From positions 238,622 to 302,621 of the forward strand of contig CAXHUQ010001475.1 of assembly GCA_964020085.1 (NCBI GenBank): a stretch of 64,000 bases of DNA. Direction: 5' to 3'. This document shows positions 1 through 12,200 of the stretch, in pieces; the first letter of the stretch is position 1, and the number at the start of each line of letters is the position of its first letter. The translations under genes were made by a program, and so were the position numbers. Origin of the DNA: Micromussa lordhowensis (Eukaryota > Cnidaria > Anthozoa > Scleractinia > Lobophylliidae). Under the pieces are notes generated by a model. The model made no database searches. It was given only the letters and a program-made list of their open reading frames with translations, and was not told the origin of the DNA.

Positions 1-300
1 AAAATATTCCTAGGAATTCCTAAGAATTCCTAGGAATTCCTAGGAATCATAGGTGTGAATTTTCACGGTAATTCGGACTTGGAATTCCTAGGAATTCCTA
101 GGAATTCCAAGTTTACTTAGTACTGACTTGGTAATCCTAGGAATTCCTAGGAATTCCAAGTCAGATAAACCTTACCTTAAGAATTCCTAAAAATTCCCAA
201 ATATTCCTAGGAATTTCTGGGAATAACTTGGAATCCTCAAGATATTTTAGAATAGCTTGGAATTTTTAGGAATATCTGAGAAAAACTCGGAATTTGTTAT
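1..300. repeat. Left subterminal palindromic repeat array (GGAATTCC motif)
   Basis: Seven exact GGAATTCC copies lie between 13 and 157, mostly as CTAGGAATTCCTAG or TTGGAATTCCAA, followed by degenerate relatives up to about 300. A related array is at 14,076-14,335. The segment 254-282 matches 14,208-14,236 in inverted orientation with about two mismatches in 29 bases. This layout fits subterminal repeats of a DNA transposon. The true terminus is not visible and may lie before base 1. Confidence 0.7.
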
Positions 301-1368
301 AATCAATGCAGGAAACCAAATTATGTTTAGCAATGATCAGCATTTTAATAACAAAATGTTAGTCATTCAGATTCAGTCCAAACAGGTTTAAAAAAAAACT
401 TTAATTACATTGTTTGTTTTTAAATGTACACTCACATTTAAAAGTAATAATAAATTGTCTTGTTCTTGTAAAAAAATTGTACAGATTTGTGAAATCTTGG
501 CTGTTCTTCAACATTAATTTTATTTGGTGATCTACTATGTACACAGTCATATAATTGTTATATAAAACGTACATAATGGCATAGTTATGATTGCATATTG
601 CCAATGAATGGAGCACTATCACGAGCTATACTAAAACAAGTCAAAAGGCAGGGAAACATTACTGAAAACCAAAATTGGTCATAGCTTTTTTGAAATGGCT
701 TAATACTAGTCCATTGAAGAGTTACAATTAAGGGGACTGTTCACAATAAGCTTTGAGTTTAGCAGACACAAGGTTTTGGTTTTAAATTAAAAAGTCTGAC
801 AAGTGTTCTCATTTTCTGCCCTTCTGTCATTTAACTGCTAGAAATATCTTATATACACATTTAATATCTTCATTCTCATGTTCTAGACACACAAGCAAAT
901 TATGAAAATCCCTGTGATAGTGCCCCTCTAACTTAAAAAAACTTGTTTGATTAATTAGTGATTTCTATATTCAACTCCCAATTATTTTAAAATTTGTCAT
1001 GAAAAAATTTAAATGTGGCTAAATGTAATTTAGGCGAAGTTAAACTTGAGCGAATTGGCCTGCGGTTGTGACCTATTGCAGTACGTGACATGCGGGGCGG
1101 CCCTTAGGAGAGTTGCAGGGTCTCTTTGGGGACTTGTAGCTAAATTTATATTGCATTGTTTGCTTTGCTTGCTGATCGTAGCGGATCAATTGGTGCCGGT
1201 TAGTGGCCGCTTTAGGGGTGGTTCCCGCTTCCAGGGTTGCCGTGGATACCTCCTCTCTGCTTGTTGCATCTGGCCACCCACTAACCCTTCAGGCACCAGC
1301 TCCCAAGCTCATCACTAGCGATGAGTTTAAACAGAAAAATCAAGAAAGGATGAGAGGAAAGCAATAAC
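301..1368. other. Non-coding stretch with a GC-richer block
   Basis: Bases 301-1,030 are AT-rich and I see no gene in them. Bases 1,040-1,318 are clearly GC-richer and carry a 90-codon plus-strand ORF of unconvincing composition (low complexity, no recognisable domain). The block may be a SINE-like insertion or 3-prime flank of the BEN-like gene, which is transcribed toward it. Confidence 0.35.
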
Positions 1369-4300
1369 TTAGCTAAGGCTCTGCTTTTTTCGGAATTGTC
1401 CACGGAGCTTTCTCTGCTGCCCCCGGATGAAATTGTCCACTTCCCCTCTTTTACAGTCATATCTCTTTTCCATAACACCTAAAAATAAGTAAAGAAATAA
1501 TAATAATTAAAATATATGTAAGTAGAATGTTTTGTTTGTGATGAATTTTCAAGGATGTCAAACAGAGGGGTAGGGCTGCACTATTGCCTTATTTTGTCCC
1601 TCTTTCATTAATTCAAAGCAAAAAGGTTTTTTTTTCTTGGATTCACTACATTCAAGCATTGCAGTATTTTAACCTTCTAAGCGCAAAATTTCCTCAAACT
1701 AATAGTACAACTTACAGTAAATCAAGTCCACCTTTTCTCTGTCCAGGGCAATACCTTCACCACCTGATACTGTAACTCTTCCTTTGAGAGAGGATTGCCT
1801 TACTTCATCAGTAGTAAACAACTGATAGAGTAAGACTTTCAATCCCTCAAGGGGTTTTGTTGTATTTTTTATCATAGCAAGATGGGTCGTCTGCAAGAAA
1901 TAAAAATAAAATCCATACTAAGTTACTGTAGTGATCCCTTTTGTTTACTGATTGTATGACACAGTCATTTCAATTAACACTGCTGGATCAAAGCTCTAAG
2001 CCAGACGATATTGAAAGGTTTTATTGGTGGTAGGCTGTCCTGCAGTTTAATAAGAATGAGATATAAAAGGTTACCAATGTGATTTTGTACATTGTCCTTT
2101 CCTCTCTTCAGACCACCCATGTTATGTTGAACCAAGCTATTTTAGCCTTATTGAATTCTAGAATATTTTTTCAAACTCAAGCCTATGTGCATGACTTTGT
2201 AGCAGAACAAGTGAGAGAGTAGGTTCTGGGTATTTTCTGAAAAAAATTTATATTAGTTTAAAAGGAATCTACAAGTTTGTATTTTTTGAATGATTATGTA
2301 AGCTGCAAGTCCAAAGTTAGTGGACTTTCAAAGTTACCTCAGGCTCTTCAGTATTCAAGGCTCCTGCAGCTTGAGGACTGGAATTATTTGAGCTTCCCTA
2401 AAGAAATAAAGAGTAAAATAATAATTCACACACTGTTAAACTGCTTTTCAAAGTATTGTGAGAATAAAGGTTCATTTCATTTTTGTGTAGACTCAAAAGA
2501 CAAAGCTCCATGACCAAATAAAAAAAGCTCCACTCAAATAGCAATAATGCATGCCCATCCAAAATGCAAATGCTTATTATAACAGGGCTGAGAAAAGAAA
2601 AACAATGAATATTTTGGGATCACAAACTTTGTTTACCTTGGGGTCCTTTTTCTTAGTGAGGTTTGTTATAGAAAGCCATTGTAAAACCAACAGTCAGAAA
2701 GTGACTTGTCTAATGGAAAAATCCACAACTACTAGACCAGTAGTTGTATATTTTCCCATAGACAAGCCACTTTCTCTGTTAATTTTTCAATAGTTTTAGA
2801 CAAGTTATTTCTTAGCCCTGTGGGTATAAGTGGCAATGTTAAGATATAAAATTCTCCCTGCTTGTTAGGATTAACCCAGCATGATGTTATTGTTTAGTGT
2901 GCAATCTTCTTTCTTTACCTTCAACTCCCTCACAGTCTTTTTCAGATGTTTGACTTCTGCTCGAAGACCCTCCACGTCTGCCTTAAGCTCCTCAAACTGT
3001 TGGGTGAAGTGTGAAGTGAACGAGTCCCATTCACGACGTACTTCAGTGGATGAAGTTGTCGTGTCAAGATCTTCTATATTTAAATCCTCCTCCAGCAGTG
3101 ATGTGAAGCTGGTGCTGTTCATTTGGTGATGGTGTGAAAGAGGTGTATTTGTGTAAGGGGTTTGTGACAGGGGAGGCATGTTAAATGGTGGTGGCGTGTT
3201 GAATGTGCTTTGTATGGGTGTTGTAGGTTGTGTGTTTAATGGTGTGATGCCATGGCAGTAAGCAGTGGGTGTTGCTGTAGATTTGTAAGTTGATGGCAAA
3301 GTTTGCGATGGAGTATAAGTGCGAGGGTTAATGGCATGAGTGTGTGTCATGGGAGATGGTTTGTGTACGGATAGGGGTGGTTGTGATGGTGTGACTGTGT
3401 GAGAAATTGATGTGATAGTGTGTGTGGCATGAACAAGTGATTGTGACAGCGATTGTGCTGATGCGTTATCACTGCTATCAACAAGAATGATATCTGGTTC
3501 TGCATTTCTTCTCTCCAGTATGTTTTTAACTCTGTCTTGTTGTACAGACTTTTGCAACTAGGAAAAGAAAAGGTCAACTTTTTTACTTACTTTATATGAA
3601 CCATTGCATAGATTACTTTGAATTGTAAGCAGAGAGGGTCACAAATTGGAATTGATGAAGAATTTGAAAGAGGTGTAAAATACTGGTGCCACTAAAATTG
3701 CCTATCAAAAGGTTATCTTATAGGAACTCTTACTGTAACTACATACACCATACAATTTACAACCAATTACCTTCTTTCTTTGGAGCTCGTTTTCCTTTTC
3801 TTCATCAGTTTCTGCAAAACAAAACACTGTCAAAGACAGAAGGTACAGAATTTCATACTAATTTAATGCTACCCTTTTTAAAATTGATCCAAGGCAATAT
3901 TTACTGCAGATTCAGTGAAATACATGTGGTGTGGACTGCGTTATTACTTAACTAACCCTTCGCTTTCTTGTCCATTGTTTTTTTCTTTTTTGAGGGGGGT
4001 TGCTTATCAGCTGTAAAATAAATTGCATCAGATATGAAATAGCAGAACTTCACAAAGGTCACAAATTGTGAGGTCTTACTTGCAAAAAAAAACCAAAAGC
4101 ATGGAGTAAGAAAACTATTTAAACCAAGATGTTACGCAGGAAGTAAAAATCTTCAGAACAAATCAATTAATCAGTAGAAAAAGTGATACTAATACTGGAA
4201 ATATTTCGGGGAAACTTACCTCTAACATCTCTTCTATCATCTGTTGGAACTTTGTTCCCCTGTTCCTCTTCACTAGCATCTAAGTGTAGAAGTAAAGATT

Positions 4301-6058
4301 TGACATGAATGTTTAAGGTCAAGTTTAAACAAACCGATTATCTATTCTTTTTTTAGTTACGGTATATGTATTGTGTAGGTTGATTTTGTGAATATAATTT
4401 TTCCCTATATTATTAAGCAGATCACACACTGTTGAATGGGCTAAATAAAGTATTATTACTGAATAAAACTTAATGTTTTGACAATGATAAACCTTTTACA
4501 TTCAACATTTGTTATGATTTACCTTCTTGCGTCCCTTCATTTTCCCTTACTTTTTTGGACGGTTTTCGTTGTCTTTTGCCTGTGGTGTCTGTAAAGATAA
4601 CATGGCAGTTTTTATTATCACTCCAGAAGTATGTTGCATTATTTTTCTAATAATGCACAAAAATAGCCTTGTGAACAATTCAGGTATAACTTTACCTTTG
4701 GCATTAGTGTCATTAGTTTGAGTAGTTGTCTTCACCAAGCTTGCCTCGTACTCAAGTGCCTTTACCTTCGTTCCTAATAAGAATAAGAACTTAAGTTGCA
4801 TACTTGTACTAGGTGTAGCATGGACAGTCTTCTCTCAGATTCGAATCAAATTAGATGACGACCTTTGAACGAATGCGAGTCGTTTCGATCGAAGGTTGTT
4901 TCGATCGAAGACAAAAGTCAGTTCGATCGAAGAGTAAATGATGATAAAAACTACAGTTTTTCAAGTGTGTAAATAAAAATAATTAAGTTTCTTGCGTTGT
5001 GGATTGATTGTGCGATGTAATATGCGAGACGCGGAACTTTGGCAGTGGTTTTCAGTTGACGATCTCTTTTGTTGTCGGCGTTCGTGATCGGATGCTCGAT
5101 GCTCAATGAGCTCTTTGCTGGTGACTTTAACTTTATTTCTAACGGAAACGTACACCGAAAGAATCCTTGAAACCCGGGGTTTAAGAGTTTAAAATTTCTC
5201 TTGCTCGTGACGTGCGGAGTAAAATCGCTACGAGTCTTAATCGACACCGTCATTTCACCCAGAAGTAGAAGTAATGAACTAAAAGGAATTTAACTTTTCA
5301 CTTGTCCATAGAATTTGAAAAGAAAACTAAAGTTAACTCGCAAAGGTGTAAGCTAGCCCAGAACGAAGGTTGTGAAATGCCGTGAAAACGACGATTTGTT
5401 CTGAGCCCACGTTGAAACGAACAAGTTGTCACTTTCACTGATAACCGAGCGAAAAGAGATTAAACGCAATCTTCGATCGAATCGACTTTTATCGATCGAA
5501 ACGACCTTCGATCGAAACAACCTTCGATCGAAACGACCGGATTCCCTTTGAACCTCCCGCCATTTGGCATTTTTGTTCTGGGACGTTTAGGAATGTGGTC
5601 GATAATTTGCAACGATCCTGGCATAAACGTGAACTAATTTCACTCTAATATATTGGCCTTATAGGGGAAGTTTTTTGCCAGAAAATCGAGCGAACGTACA
5701 ACCGAAGATCCGAGCTAATCCAAAAGATTCAAAGTGAGGAGTTAACAGCGAATCCAAACGAAATCGATTGCATACAAAAACAAGGCATTATGCTTTTGTC
5801 CACTCAATGTTTTGAATTTCAGTGGTGTCACAATATCTATCCCAGTTTAGAGTAAGGAAAGAGTTAATTGGTATTTCAATACTCACCGAATACTTTCAGA
5901 ATATCCGCCTTATGCAGGGTAAGCCTTCCCTTACTCGTACCCGTCGATATATCAACCGTAATGCCTTCTTTTAGTTCGACGTCCTCGCCAACAACTTTCT
6001 TTTCATTGACCACACTCACGCTGTTCTCGTTCAGCCACTGAACAACAATGAAAACCAT
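1369..6058 (-). CDS. BEN-domain-like protein with coiled coil, 9 exons; candidate transposon accessory protein
   Basis: Exons (minus strand): 6058-5887, 4773-4696, 4588-4523, 4279-4220, 4010-3957, 3811-3771, 3557-2919, 1890-1716 and 1478-1369. All junctions have GT/AG and matching phases, giving 465 codons with the stop. The N-terminus (about 57 residues, starting MVFIVVQWLNE) resembles the leader of cnidarian BEN proteins. A Lys/Glu-rich linker follows, then a Ser/Thr/Pro/His-rich region (about 195-305) and a Leu/Lys/Glu heptad coiled coil (about 335-370). The C-terminal 95 residues fit a BEN domain (LLYQLFTTDEV, then a basic helix). BEN domains bind DNA in the nucleus. The gene is divergent from the Tnp2 transposase at 6,298, so a role like TnpA of En/Spm, binding subterminal repeats, is inferred. 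If the 2,919 donor is skipped, the ORF stops at 2,871 without the BEN part. Intron 1 holds a MITE. Confidence 0.7.
4843..5545. mobile_element. Foldback/MITE-like insertion with TTCGATCGAA repeats in intron 1 of the BEN-like gene
   Basis: Repeated TTCGATCGAA palindromes occur at about 4,885-4,935. They recur inverted at about 5,476-5,540 with the same spacing words (GTCGTTTCGATCGAAGGTTG on one side, its complement on the other). The interior is unique. A relative of the left arm lies at 47,635-47,735. The symmetrical arms suggest a non-autonomous DNA element; I could not define its target duplication. Confidence 0.55.
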
Positions 6059-6297
6059 TGTAACAAATTGAAAAGCGAAGTAAAAATAAATTCCACGCAC
6101 AAGCAATCAACCGAGAAGGTTCAAAAAGGGCGCCAAGAGAGAATATCACTTGAGCGTTTCTTCGAGAGCACGAGTATTGTCACGTGAAAGGATGGACCTT
6201 GTGATTGGCTCAGCACAGAGAATCCGCTGGATTACCCGAGTGCGGTGTGTAACTTAGCACCGCCATTACTGTCGTCGCGAAAAAGTAGTGTTGTGAC
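6059..6297. promoter_or_regulatory. Shared divergent promoter interval of the BEN-like and Tnp2-like genes
   Basis: Only 239 bp separate the two divergent start codons (6,058 minus and 6,298 plus). The interval holds a CACGTG E-box-type hexamer at 6,181-6,186 and an ATTGG (inverted CCAAT box) at 6,204-6,208. It is more GC-rich than the surroundings and has no obvious TATA box. Promoter function is inferred from position. Confidence 0.5.
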
Positions 6298-9200
6298 ATG
6301 GATTCAATGTCCGCTGGAAATGATGAGGTTAATCTGCTTTATCAGACCATTAACCATGAGAATGAAACATACTTTAGATGCTCTATTTGTTGCCGATCGT
6401 TGTCGAGGAAACAAAGAATCGAAAGTCACTTGAGTTCTGTCCACGGCAAAGGTAAATACTGTTCAACATTCATGCAGATGAACGTGTTGTGCTCCTGAAT
6501 ATCACTTTACAAAGTTTTAAATATTATTCTTGTTCTATAATAGTGGAATACAGCAAAAGAAAGTACAAGAAATACATCGATGATCCCAGTATTGCAGTTC
6601 CAAAGTCGACCCGGTATGACCATTTTAAAAGTTCAACTTGGCCTTCGCAGTCGACCTTGAGTTTGTCGATGAATACCTTGTCGATCCCTCAGTCTAGCTT
6701 CTTTTATACAAAAAAAGAGGTCGATCAATCGACATTACTTAGCCATGATAAAACATTGCTGCATGAGATAGAGACAACAACCAATGAATTTGCCGAGTCC
6801 CAAACCAGCTTGGAGGACGTTCCGAGTATTGTTGACAACGAAGCGGAAACGCAGCAATCTGATGAAACGGCTACGTGTGCTTCACGAGACTCAGAAAGCG
6901 ATTGTAGCGATTCGACTGAGAGCGACTTCGATTCACAAGCATTTGATTCTTTCTTGGAATCTGGAGATTCTGACAGTGATATCAATGACCAAGAGTCTGT
7001 TGATTTGTCTGACGATGAAGGGCCAAATGACAGTACCTTGCAAAAATCATTTTCAGCTCAGGAGGAAGCATGCATGGCGATACTTTCGTTAATTGCAAGA
7101 CACTGCATCACAACAGAGGCTGCGAAAGATGTCATTGATTTGTTGAAACTGCTTTGCCCAGGGAATGAATCATTGCAATCTCTAAGTTATGCAAATGTGC
7201 ATCAAGTGTGTGGAAATTGTTCTGTTTTCTTTTATGACATTTGTGAGAAGTGTCTTGGACTGTTTCCAGCAAATGTGGAAGATCAAGTGATGTGTTCTAC
7301 GCCAGGCTGTGATGGGTAATGTACTTATCAGAACGTTATGGATAGTGCACAATTTATGAATCTGTAAACATTTGTCTCTCAAACTTTTCTCCTTGCATCA
7401 TTGTTTCTCCAGATATTAACTTAATTAAACATCTGAGTTAATGAAATACAGTTTATTTTTCCTTCACCTTGGACAAGGTGAGTGGTGGTGTAGTGATGCA
7501 TTGAAGTCGGTATTGAGCAGACTGGGTATTTGCAGATTTAACTGGAGAGGAGTGGGGAGAGGGGGCCTTGCAATTAAGGACTAGCATCCTTTTGAGAGGG
7601 AGGAGATAAATTCTCAATGGACTAATGCAACGATAAACAAGATGGTCTTGTCTGATCAGCTATGTTACTTTCCTTGATGACAGGCTTTAACTTTGTCACC
7701 TTCTAGTACCTTACAGCTCTACCTTAATCTGTATAAGTTACCTAATATAAACCATCAAGAATGATATGGTAATCTTTCCTATTCAATAATGTTTTATTTT
7801 GCAGCCTAAGATACAAGGGTAGTATTCATCAGCAAGGGAAGAAACTACACAAAAATAGTTTTGTAACTGTGGACATATTCAATCAACTGAGGTCTTTGTT
7901 GGAACGTGAGTTTAACTTCAACACTATTTTCACTCTCATGGGAAATATGACCTTTTTTGTTATAAAACATTAAGGACCCAAAGACCACATACAATACACC
8001 ATTTGAAAGGCATTGATTGTGGTATGTCATAAATCATATTAATAGAGGTAGAGGAGGTCACTGTTCCAATTTAAAACCATCCAAAATGAGAAGAAGAAAA
8101 TGTTGAAAAAGATCTTACTCCATATATATATATATATTGGGTATACCCTTGGCATAATTTGCATTTGTGGCTTGTTGTCAGGCATAAACTTGACCTTCAA
8201 ATTAAAAGAGGAAAAAGATGCAAAAGTTGTAGGGGGTGGTTAAGCAGGTCTCATGTAAGAGGGGGTATGATTTGATGCATGTAATGGCATCAATGTCATA
8301 TGGAACTCTTGGGAGTTTGGGTTCACAATGAACACAATTCCTGAGTGGGCCGTAAAAGAAAACTTACAGCCATTTATTTTTATGACATTGCCACTCTTAG
8401 ATCATAATGATTGGTGTCATAATTATTATTGTGCAAAGAGGTTACTGTTTGACCAGTAATTAAACATGAATAAACTCTGTTTACAGAAAGCAATAATTAA
8501 TTGTTTTACATCTTTAATTTTCTTTGCATATGAAGGAAAAGGAGTCTGGCAAACCATTCAGGCAAGAATCAATCAACGTGGAAAATCAGTCATCACAGAC
8601 ATAATTGATGGGAAATTTTATATAAGATTATGTGAACCTGGACAGTTCCTGAATAACAAATCCAACATAAGTTTCATCTTCAACACGGATGGGGCACCTT
8701 TATACTCCTCCTCAAGTATATCTCTCTGGCCTGTGTTTTTGGCAATTAATGAGCTTCCATCTCCAGACAGGTATAACATAGTTTAATTAATTTCATTCTA
8801 TCATGTCAATGTCAATGTTAAATCACTTTCCATTTACCTAAAACTATACATGACTAGAGACCTACAATAATAATTATTATTGCAGATCTCTAGTCACGTA
8901 TAGTCTTAGGTGAATGGATTCATACAACGTGTAACGACAATTAGTGTTGTTACGTTCTCACTTGTTACACATTGTGTGAATCAGAACAGTAACTTTTCTA
9001 TGTTCTTAAATCTTTTTCTGATTTAAATTTTTTATTAGGTTTTCAAAGACAAATATGATGCTTTGGGGGATCTGGCAAGGAAAAGGAAAGCCACCATTCA
9101 ATGCTTTCTTTGAGCCATTCACCACTCAAATGAACACACTGTACAAAGAAGGTGGGTGACAGGTGTTGGATCCATACATTTTACCATATGTAGCATTAAA

Positions 9201-12200
9201 AGGTACCGGTATTCAAAATATCAATTTTATATAGTATAACTGCTAATGTAATGATTAATTTTTGTTAATTTTGCAATTTCCACTAAATTTCCAATGGATC
9301 ATCCTTGGTATGTTTTTGTCACTTTTTTATTTAAGGATTAACCATTGAATTGCCAGAAGTATCGCAAACGATAGTTGTGAAAGCTGCTGTATTGCTTGGC
9401 TCAACTGATTTGCAAGGGAAGGCATATCTTTTATATATGACTCAACATAATGGTGAAAGCGGTTGTCTCACATGTGAAGAGAGTGGATTTGTAGCCGCTC
9501 AAGGCAAAGGGCATACCAGATGCTACCCATACAGGTCTCCAACTGAAAGGGCTCCTAAAAGAAATACAGAAACATTTCTGGCAAATGCTGTGGAAGCAAA
9601 TCAGACAGGAAAGAAGGTGAAGTTAGACAAATTGGTTATCAAATAATTTATCCACAATCCACTTTTAATAAAGTTTCTGCTAAATGCTCAATGCTGAATA
9701 TCTGTTTTAGTTTTGCTCATAGTTTGAATGTTGGATGTTCATATATTGAGTAGGTTTTATGGTTGCCTGACAGCACCAGCATCCTTTTTAACACCTTCTT
9801 AATCTGATCATTGCTTACATTGACAAAGTATAACTTCGTTAGGTTGCTGGATTGTTTGATGTAACTTGCCTGGCCTTTATGCCTTGGTTTGATGTTGTTC
9901 TGGGGATGGTCCCTGACTACATGCATGGATGTTTGTTGGGCATAACCAAGACGCTTCTCTACAAATGGTTTTCTTCAACAAACCATAAGAAGGAATTTTT
10001 CATTGGTGGCCAGGTATGATTTCATTATCCAAACTGAAAATTTGCTCCGAGCTTAACAATAAAATTTAAAGTCTGGTTACATATTATGTGCATGTACCCC
10101 ACAAGTTAAATCTTCAGCTTTATAATTATCACACAGTCATCAGTTTTATAACTGTTTAACGCCTGCGTCGCATGTGGAGGTTGGGTGCCCAGGAACTTGG
10201 GGCCTGGAGCTGCCGACCCCAACCCAGGTAGCAAGAGCACCCCAAAAGCCTGCCCTACCCGCAACCAGCCACCAGCCCTGCCAGCCATACCTAGCCCCAT
10301 CCCAAGCACCCGTCACACAGAGCCAGAAGCTCCGTGGAAATAATGATAACAGTAGTAATCAATAATAATATTAACAACAATAGCAACAATAATAAGGTAA
10401 TAAAAACAAAAGGGAGAGGAGGGTGGGAGAAAACCCTAAAACACTCCGAAAACTGATCAGGTCTCCCCAAACACCAAGCACAGTAAAACTACGACCACAT
10501 GTAATGGCACACACATCTAATAGCAACAACAACCGCTGACCTCGCACCAGGCCCCCTACAGCAACACAAACCCTGACGACCGGAAACGTCACCACACGCC
10601 ACTAACAATGCTAACAAATGCCAATGCCACACTAACTACCACGTAACGTGCTCCTAGTCGTTAACTAAGTTAAATAAGTATATTTAACATCATTTTATTC
10701 TTGCTTCTGATAACACTTGTGTCATCCTCGTTCCACATTATTGGTGACCCCTTAAGAGGATTACTTTTCAGCAAGAACCATTTCATAATTTATCACAGAG
10801 GAATTCAGTACTTCGTTTTAATGCACATAGTCTACTCTTTTATGCACATGTAGATCAAAAAAATTAACAAACGCATTCTTCAAATGCGACCTCCGGATGT
10901 ATTGGCCCGACTTCCAAGAGACCTGGAGAAACATTTCAAGAACTTTAAAGGCAAGTGACTGTATCACTAAAGATTGTCAATTATAGAGATTTCTGTCATT
11001 ATTGTGTAGCAGCTTTAGCATCACAGTATTAACTTCTACTCAGTGTATTGTACAAGACAAAAAATCACATCACAAACTTCAATATACACTGTTTTTTAAT
11101 ATGTATATTTCTCTTTCTCTCTTTAGCTTCCGAGTTGCAATCCTGGCTTCTTTATTATGCTTTGCCATGTTTGGTTGGTTATCTGCCTGATAAATACCTT
11201 GAACATTTCGCTCGCTTCTCCGAAGCAATTTATTTACTTCTTGGTAGTGAGATCACTCCAACCCAGCTGCATCGGGCAAGGGACCTATTGGACAGGTTCT
11301 ACAAGGACTTTCAGGCCTTATACGGTATGACATGGTAGAATAAAATAACTAACTTAACTTACTCTACATGTAACATACTGCTTCTATTCACATGTGCAGT
11401 TATGCTGGATGACTAAGTGATACAGTTAAATTTCTCATAAGTAACATATCTTTTTTTTTAAGCTTTAAATGCATTTTTTATGCAATTGTTGCAGGGGATG
11501 GTAGTTGCGGTCTCAATGTGCACAATGCAGGTGCCCACCTGGCCGACTATGTTGAAGGTTGGGGGCCATTATGGGCTTGGTCGACATTCGGTTTTGAAGA
11601 CATGAATGGGACACTAATGGATTTTTGTCATGGCACTGGCAATGTTTGTAGACAGGTAAGCAGCCATAAAAATCTTGTTAGAAAATGTCATAGGCTCGAT
11701 TTCCGCCGCTAGGGGGAGGAGCGTGTGCTCCTCTCCCGAACAACGGCTGGTAATCGAGCCTAAAAATGCCATTGATATTGTTAATGACCAGGAGTACATG
11801 CACCATTAATAATGCTATTTTTAATTATACCTTCTCAACCAAAGGAGTCATGAAAGTTATTTGACTTGGAAGTTGGACCAAACAATTTTCTTTATGTACT
11901 TCTTTCTTGCCTGAAGATACCTCTGTTTTCATTCCCTTATTATGGCTTTTCCAACAAACAAAGTCTTTGTTAATATCATGGATTTTTTTTATATACTTGT
12001 ACTTAGTATATTAGATGCCCAACGTAATAATGCAATTTTCAGTTTAAGAATAATTATTGCATAGGACAGAGTACCATCTATTGAAGTATTAGACACAACT
12101 GAAATATTAGGCACAGGTGACATTACTCATGGACACAACTTTGTTATGTTATTTCAGTTGATTTGGATGTTGCATGCCCAGAGCCGCCTCATCAGTGAAG

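Noticed and set aside
1046..1318. 90-codon ORF in a GC-rich block
   Set aside because: No motif, Cys/Leu-rich random look, no splice context. Kept only as a GC-rich block.
6725..6985. Minus-strand ORF in transposase exon 2
   Set aside because: It is antisense to the acidic Ser/Asp region; Ser-rich composition is a shadow of that strand.
10106..10365. Pro/Gly-rich ORFs on both strands in intron 7
   Set aside because: They reflect the C-rich insertion; the surrounding transposase exons splice across it in phase.
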